Below are positions 57,471 to 64,000 of a stretch of DNA of 64,000 nt, piece after piece. The DNA comes from Salticus scenicus (Eukaryota > Arthropoda > Arachnida > Araneae > Salticidae), in the NCBI GenBank assembly GCA_963930645.1, contig OZ005648.1, positions 151,569,035-151,633,034 of the forward strand, given 5' to 3'. A program made the position numbers and the translations under genes. Within the stretch, counting starts at the first letter, position 1. Every line of letters begins with the position of its first letter. The notes below the pieces were generated by a model, which did not search any database, was not told the DNA's origin, and was given only the letters and a program-made list of their open reading frames with translations.

Positions 57471-57974
57471 AATAGAGTTTAGCCATAGAAGTATTTTCTT
57501 GGTATTTATTGTTTGATATGTATATTTTGAATACTTTCCATGGAATAATGTCTTAGGAAATGTAACAACATGTATTTACGATGAGGAAATATAAGCGCTT
57601 TAATGTCGACCAGTGAACAATGTTTTATTCATAAATGATCGGATTCAGTTATAATACTTTAATGCGCTGTAAGACTATGATCTTGATGTACGTTTTAAAT
57701 GTATAAAACAGTTTAAGGGATTAGAGTGAGAAAACATGTAAAAGAAATGCATGCATTTCAATTGCTTAAAAAATTTAAATGCATGCTCTTTGATTGTGTT
57801 AAGAAACATTTACCGTTTAAAATTGAGGTATCCCATTGCGATATAAATACATATTACTTCATAAATAATCGGATTCCCTGTTTAATATTTCTCTGTTCTG
57901 AAATATTTTGTTTAGGAAATTTCTTATTCTCTACGATTATATACCATCTAGTAAATATAAGTAAATGAAAAAAA

Positions 57975-58455
57975 GCATCAGTGTTTGGAATTGCTATAAT
58001 ATTTTAAATATTTTGAGTGTACATTTACTTGTCATTATGTATGTGAGACCGTAAACAATAAAAGAAAAATTTAATTCATCTAAATTGTGTAAACAAGTTT
58101 ATCAAGCGCAAGGTATATTTTTAAGAACAAAAAGAGACTTTTGCCGCTTAACGAAATGAAAAATTTCGTAATTGATAAAAATGTTTTATACACATCAACG
58201 TTTCAAACATTTTAAACACATCAAAAGCACCAGTGTTTGGAATTGCTACATTTTTTAAAAATATTTTGAGTGTACATTTACTTATCATTTTGTATGTGAG
58301 ACAGTAAACAGTGAAAGCAAAATTTAATTCATCTAAATTGTGTAAACAAGTTTATCAAGAGAAAGGTATGTTTTTAAGAACAAAAAATGAATTTTGCTGC
58401 TTAACGAAATAAAAATTTTCGTAATTGATAAAAATGTTTTAAACAAATCAATTTC
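57975..58455 (+). repeat. 252-bp direct repeat, two units
   Basis: CAGTGTTTGGAATTGCTA occurs at 57979 and 58231. The copies stay similar through 'TTTTGAGTGTACATTTACTT', 'AATTGTGTAAACAAGTTTAT' and 'TTCGTAATTGATAAAAATG'. Confidence 0.85.
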
Positions 58456-58524
58456 CTGAATATGAAATGACTTTATTGTATCATATTTATTGATTTTTTT
58501 ATTTTTCCGACCGAGTGAAAATAA

Positions 58525-58597
58525 TACCTGGACCGGGATTCGAACCCCAGATCTTTGACTTACAAGGTCAAGGCTCTACGAATTGAGCTATCCAGGC
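58525..58597 (-). tRNA. tRNA-Thr (UGU)-like gene
   Basis: The minus strand folds as a 73-nt cloverleaf. Acceptor GCCTGGA pairs with TCCAGGT (one G-U); TA at 8-9; D stem GCTC/GAGC with loop AATTCGTA; anticodon stem TTGAC/GTCAA with loop CTTGTAA, giving anticodon TGT (Thr); variable loop AGATC; T stem TGGGG/CCCGG with loop TTCGAAT; discriminator A. The A-box region (TAGCTCAATTCGTAGAGCC) and B box (GGTTCGAATCC) are present, and a TTTT pol III terminator follows within four bases. The second T-stem position is a G-G mismatch and the outer T-stem pair is G-U. It could therefore be a functional tRNA gene, a tRNA pseudogene or the head of a tRNA-derived SINE. No poly-A or tandem tail follows. Confidence 0.65.
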
Positions 58598-58713
58598 CGA
58601 CAACCGGTGGACATTACTCACTCAGACAGCCTTTAGGCAGAAACATCTGGTCTATCATGTAGATAGCTCAACAGAAATAAGCCGCAGGAAAAGGAAAACA
58701 CCATTAATCAACG

Positions 58714-58799
58714 GGAGAAAGAAATACAATATATTAAAATCACACTATCAACTGATATCAGTTGATAGTGCGATTTTAATATATTGTATTTCTTTCTCC
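58714..58799. repeat. 86-bp near-perfect palindrome without spacer
   Basis: Two 43-bp arms meet at ACTGAT|ATCAGT (58756/58757). One mismatch (CAC versus GCG context) is visible. The sequence starts GGAGAAAGAAATACAATATA. Confidence 0.95.
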
Positions 58800-59316
58800 G
58801 TCGACTTTATTGTAATTACAATGTTCAGGTATCTACATTGGACTGATATGATGAAATGCTATTTGTCATTAATTTCATGTAAATGCAATTGTACTTTTGA
58901 TTATTATTTTCTTTTAATGTTTTGTTATGCAGTTAAATATTACATTGAGCGTTTCTAAAAGATTACTTTAAGTATGTTTATGAAATCCCATTCAAAGTAA
59001 AATGTGCTTTCTTCTCAGGTATTTATATTTTTTAATCAATCAATTTTCTCCCAAAGCAAACTGATAAATGATCTCCCAATGAAAAAAAGAATATGAATTT
59101 AGTAAAAAGATTCTGTAAATCAACACGTTATTGACTTAAAATTTAATATTAAGAAGACTATTGAGTATGTGTATGAATGCAAATGGATACAAATTAATAG
59201 AAAATTTCATTAAAGTGTCACAATGAATACATTAAAAAATATACAAAGACATAAAAAGACAGTCATTTGTAATATTCACATGGATCCCCCCACCCTCCCA
59301 ACACACACATTTTTTA

Positions 59317-60224
59317 CTTCTATTACCCTACTACCATAGGTAATGGAAGTATTGTATTCGGTCCAAAATTTCGAGATCGAGTTTTCACCTGATTTACAAG
59401 TTTTAAGGCCTACTGAGTCTAAAAAAGTAATTTTTGGCAGTTGGTCAACGTGTGTATGTATGTGCGGAAACTTCTGGCTACCATATCTCTGAAACTAATA
59501 AAGATAGAACTACCAAACTTCAGAATTGCTAGTGGTCTGGTGTACAGATGAATTTTCCAAATTTTGGTGAAAATTAGTAAACCGGAAGTGGGCCATCGGA
59601 AACCGGAAGTGGGACCTTAAGTCCATATCTCAAAAACGGCCGTAATGATTTTCTTCAAAGTTACTATATAAGCACTCTATTAGATGTCCTCTATTAGATA
59701 TAATTGATTAGCTCAGGAAAATCGATAGGCGTCCTGTATAAATAGCTCAATTTCAGGTCTCACAAGTGCGTTTCTTTAAAAACGGCTGTACGGAGTTTTT
59801 CTAAACTCACCATATTAACTCCCTTTTAAATATCCTTTTGTATGCACTTATTGTTTTCCGGTCAATAATTGAGTATGCCAAGTTTTGGTAAAAGTCGGTA
59901 TCTCAAAAACGGCTCTAATGATTTCTTGAAAACTGTTACATAAATCCATTTTAGATACACTATGTCGTGTATTACGTGGTTATAATTGTAAAATTAATGG
60001 TTATCCTGATTAGGTAGCTCAGTTTTAGATGTCGGAAATTGGCGTTTTAAAAAATAAATCTATTTTTTTTTTTTATTATTATTAATTTTTAACTCGCTAT
60101 GTAAACTCTATTTTATATGTCTTCACATGTATATCAAGTTTCTCTTACTGAAAAATTCCAAAAAATGCATATAGTATATGTAATAGTGAGTAATGGAAGT
60201 CGTGTTGTTGTGTCACACCAGATT
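59317..60224 (-). repeat. ~1-kb dispersed repeat (copy C) with tail module (instance 5)
   Basis: The reverse complement of the copy B layout without the MITE. The tail hairpin is at 59317-59352 (ACCATAGGTAATGGAAGT), GATTTACAAGTTTTAAGG is at about 59391, the body lies between, and the far end TAATGGAAGTCGTG...CACCAGATT is at about 60190-60224. The TCTCAAAAACGGCYSTAATG sub-motif recurs at intervals. There is no coding frame. Confidence 0.8.
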
Positions 60225-61888
60225 TTTTTTTTTTTTTTTTCTTATACTATCATTTGAGACCAATAAACTTCTTTAGGAATTTATAGATTTATTTTACGAC
60301 AAAAATTTCTATTAAAACTGATTAGTATTGGAAAATTAATTGTGGTAAGGATTGTATAAACCGTATAAGTAATTCGCAGGAATGATGCATTTGATTGGGG
60401 ATAATATACGATAACAGGAAGAGCACTTGGATTGTTATAACACTCTCGAATATTATTTATTTACCAAAAGAATATTTTCTGAAATATTAAATTTGTATTA
60501 ATAAATATTTAAAAAATTATATATGCTTGTAGTCACGTAATTAATTATCAAAATTAGATTTTTGTCGTTTTAGATAAGCTTTAATTGGTATTTGGTGAAA
60601 GAAGTTCCCTCAATTATATCAAAGCATTTGTATTACATTTTGATTAATTTTTGCTTAATTGGAGAAGAGACAAAAAACATCAAGTTAAATTTCGCGTGAA
60701 ATCCAGTAAAGGAATATCTGAAAGTAATTATAGCGAACACTGTTTTTTCCCCCACGTAATAGGTTATTTAACCTACACATTTAGCTTTTAATGAGGTAAA
60801 TAATTTATTAATTACAATAATAAATATTTTTCTAAGCAATTTTTTTTTCACAAAAGAGAATCTGTTGATTATGTAACGTCTTCATTAATTGGATCTCAAA
60901 CAGCCGAATATTACAAAATATGGCATTCGAGGATAAATCTAATTTACATTACAGTTTCATGTTGTTTCCTATAAAAACAAACATCGACGATTTTATTAAT
61001 CAAATATTTGATCAAATTATGCTACAATTCGGAAAGTGTAACCTATTTTCTTGTTTCATTAAGTTTAATGATTTTAGCCTTAAAGATTTCGTTTTTCTTG
61101 GGAATTTTTATAAGGAATTGTTCTAGAAGAACTTAAAGAATTTTAGAATGAGGCAAATCAAGTAGATTCTTTAAGAAAATTGTTCGATATCCACTTCTGC
61201 AAAAAAACATTGGGTAAGGAAACCATACAAACAAAATGTCAATATATATGCGTGTAACGCTTCGGTTAGTTCTACAATTTTCGATCTTCCAGAAAAGTTA
61301 CCTTTATCGAATTTTTTGTCAAATTTTGAGGGGGGAAAAAAGATTTTGCTATTACTTTTATGTTTTGAGTTAATGTCTTTTTTTTTCCCAATAAATAAAC
61401 TAACTTACAAAGGCAAAATGCTTTGGATAAATCCGTTGTTCTTTATTTTGTGTTTGTGGATCTTTAAATTTACTAAGTTTACTTTATTTTATAGTAACAG
61501 TAAAAGTGGAAAATAGAAAGTAGGGGGTGAAGAATTGTTTTTTAATTCTTCCCATAGTTCTATCGGGATCTATAAAATAAGTATAAATAAATTAAATATT
61601 CCCATGTCAATGCTTGTTTGCGAAGATTTTATATATTTTATATATTTTAGATAATGTCTCAAGAAACATATTTTCGAAATATTATTTTAATTTAAAATTA
61701 TATGAATGCAAGTTATAAGGAACATGTGTAGAATGTCAACGACTAAGTTCAGCATAAAAGATAAACAAATTATCCATGAACGCATTTTTTTTTTTATTTT
61801 ATAAAATACTTTTAAAAATTATTTCTATTTTTCATTTATTTATTCATATCTAGAGAGAGAAAAATATTTTACAACATTTTTAATTTCA
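60225..61888. other. AT-rich DNA without recognised gene
   Basis: Two short open stretches (60920-61126 and 61316-61516, plus strand) lie here, but their translations are low-complexity, Phe/Ile/Lys-rich and resemble no family. I do not call them genes. Confidence 0.5.
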
Positions 61889-62862
61889 TAACCCGACTAC
61901 CGTAGGTAATGGTAGTATTGTATTCAGTCCAAAAATTCGATATCGAGTTTTCATCTGATTTACACGTTTTAAGGTCTCCTGAGCACAAAAAAGTAGTTTT
62001 TGGCAACTTGTCAGTATGTGTGTATGTGCAATCTCCTGGCTATCATATCTCTGAAACTAATAAAGACAGAACTATGAAATTTCACAATTGAGACAAGTCT
62101 GGAGTACAGAAGACTTTTTTAACTTTTGGTGAATATTGGAAAACCGGAAGTGGGACAAAGGGAAGCGGAAATGGTAACATAAGACTATTTCTCAAAAACA
62201 GCTCTAACTATTTTCTACAAAGTTGCTGTATAAACACTCTATTAGATTTTTTTGTATGAATTAGTTGATTAGTTCAGGAAAATTGATAGGCGTCCTGTAT
62301 AAATAGCTCAATTTCAGATCTCGCAAGTGTGTTCCTCAAAAACAGCTGTACGGACTTTTTTTCAAACTCACCCTATTAACCCAAAAATCCATTTTTCTGT
62401 AATTGTTGCTTTCCAGTCAACAACTGAGTATGTCAAGTTTTGGTAAAAAACTGTATCTCTTTTGAGATACAGTTCTAACGATTCTAACGGCTCTAACGAT
62501 TTTCTTGAAAACTGTTACACAAAACCATTTTAGATAGCCTTTCTCCTGTATTACGTCGTTATTACAGGAAAATTAACAGTCATCCTGATTATGCAGGTCA
62601 GGTTTAGATCTCAAAAACTGGTACTTCAAAAAATGGCTCTGCCGATTTTATTTTATTTTATTTTTATTTTTTATTTTTTACTCGCTATGTAAACCCTGTT
62701 TTATATGTCTTTACACGTGTATCAGCTTTCTCTTAACAGAAAGTTTTATGTGTCTGCTTTGTTAGGCCAATTTTATATCTTCTGATCGTATTATCTCCCA
62801 AAATTGTATATAATACGTGTAATAGTAGGTAAGGAAAGTTGTGTGGTTCTATCGCACCAGAG
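61889..62862 (-). repeat. ~1-kb dispersed repeat (copy D) with tail module (instance 6)
   Basis: Same layout and orientation as copy C. CCGACTACCGTAGGTAATGG is at 61894, GATTTACACGTTTTAAGG at about 61957, then the body and a far end AAGGAAAGTTGTGTGG...CACCAGAGTT near 62832-62862. A local duplication of 'GATTCTAACGGCTCTAACGA' occurs near 62479. Confidence 0.8.
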
Positions 62863-63082
62863 TTTGTATTTTATTATTATTATTATTATTTTGAGATAAA
62901 ATATACTTTCATTTCTTTGAGTTACTTTAAACTGTGTTTTTATGTTAATTTGTACTATATTTTTTCACTCTTTTCTAATTGCATAGAAAAAATATTTGAG
63001 GTAAAAAATATTAACAGTATTTATTATATGTTTGTACATTTATATCAGTTCTTATTTACTTAAGTGCTTTAATTTTAGTGTA

Positions 63083-63621
63083 CATAGTGGACCAAAATGA
63101 TCTGACACATTTTAAAATTTAATATAAAATCAAGTAATTGAACTACAAGAATGCGGTTTGTACTAGAATGTTCCTCGAGATGAAAAAAAATTGTTTAAAC
63201 AAATAAAAAACCCAGTTCTAAATTTTGATTATAGATGGCATTGTACCTTAAAAACTGCAAGAAAAAGCATAAAAATCGCAAAACAAGCAATTAATGCATG
63301 TTTATTGAACTGAATTAGTTTGAATGTGGTTCGAGCTATAACAAGAGTACATATTGTCATATTGAAATATTCTAATGCAAAATAACTGGTATTTCATTGT
63401 TCGTCTTGAGTATTTGATGCTTTAGAACAGCGCCATCTATAAATAAATTTTTAACTTTTATTCATCTTTTTTTATTTTTACTTATTTATTTATTTATTCT
63501 CATTATTTTGCTTAAACTTTTTTTTTTTTTAAATCGTGAGAAGCGTTCTAATAACCGCTTTCTCGTACGTCAATGATTTGGTTTGGCGTTACAAATTGAA
63601 ATAGGGACTTGGACCACCCTG
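63083..63621. mobile_element. Possible MITE with mariner-like ends
   Basis: The left end CATAGTGGACCAAAATG and the right end, reverse-complemented, CAGGGTGGTCCAAGTCC match at about 11-12 of 17 positions. Both abut TA (63081-63082 and 63622-63623). 'CAGGGTGGTCCAA' is a familiar kind of arthropod Tc1/mariner terminus. No transposase is present. The arms are weakly similar beyond the ends, so this is tentative. Confidence 0.35.
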
Positions 63622-63623
63622 TA

Positions 63624-64000
63624 TAATGAATTAAATGGTATAATGTAACGAAATGAATTTAAAACAGATGGCTGGAATTTTCAAATATTTCTGTGTTTTG
63701 TCTTTGAAGGGATTTCGTTCAAATAATTATTTAAACAGAAGTTTTGTTTTATTTTTATATTAATTTATCATTAAATTAAAAACGATTTAAGCATTTATGG
63801 CCCCAACAAACTGTAATTAAAATTTTTAGTATTGGAAATCTAAATATATTTTCTCCGTTATTGACGTCAGTAAATAAAACATTTATTATTCCACATTCAT
63901 TTTCATTTTAAGCAAGGGTAAAAAGTAAACTAAAATAAGATATCTGAAAAAAAAGGGGAAGGAGAGGGTAAATTATATATAAAGGATGCTTTCATTAAGA
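63624..64000. other. AT-rich DNA without recognised gene
   Basis: Nothing recognised up to the window edge. Confidence 0.5.

Noticed and set aside
60920..61516. Two open stretches possibly forming one gene
   Set aside because: Low-complexity translations, different frames, no domain and no splice logic.

Overview
This is an AT-rich window of a eukaryotic, almost certainly arthropod, genome. I recognise no host protein-coding gene. What can be read is a dense, nested deposit of transposable elements and their relics. Helitrons, pogo and Tc1 relics, TA-flanked MITEs, a Ty3/Gypsy element with a very long LTR, and many poly-A/T tracts and simple repeats fit a repeat-rich arthropod such as a spider. 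The species assignment is inference only.

Layout: 0.5-1.1 kb, one arm of a ~1-kb dispersed repeat. 1.4-4.2 kb, a minus-strand Helitron with GC-rich and AT-rich internal repeats. 4.2-6.0 kb, a decayed pogo-like transposase on the plus strand. 9.0-23.8 kb, a plus-strand Helitron split by a 13.2-kb, nearly intact minus-strand Ty3/Gypsy retrotransposon (9401-22596; ~2.38-kb LTRs that are almost identical). 24.9-29.1 kb, a large TIR element with a repeated CACCAGTGNTCGTCA-type subterminal motif, containing another Helitron 3' end and tandem repeats. 31.2-32.8 kb, a pogo-like DNA transposon with CCTAGGTACA subterminal repeats and a broken transposase. 36.0-36.6 kb, a MITE sitting at the centre of a larger palindrome. 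38.1-41.3 kb, a palindromic MITE containing a Helitron. 42.1-42.5 kb, a second MITE at the centre of a palindrome. 43.5-45.4 kb, Tc1 transposase and Gypsy RT/RNase H relics bordered by inverted repeats. 47.0-50.4 kb, another minus-strand Helitron. 51-57 kb, diverged tandem repeats and a ~170-bp satellite. 58.5-58.6 kb, a tRNA-Thr(UGU)-like gene next to an 86-bp palindrome. 59.3-62.9 kb, two more copies of the ~1-kb repeat.

The only system that looks recently active is the Gypsy element. Gag (CCHC zinc knuckle) and Pol (protease, RT, RNase H, integrase) lie in the 0 and -1 frames. They are joined by a textbook TTTAAAC slippery heptamer one codon before the gag stop, followed 5 nt later by an 8-bp stem. 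This copy carries one in-frame TGA inside the integrase core, where the family normally has Trp.

The most unusual pattern is a conserved ~70-110-bp tail: an AAAACGTGTAAATC core, then TCGAATT, then a terminal hairpin ending GGAAGTAA or similar. It is shared by repeats whose bodies are otherwise different.
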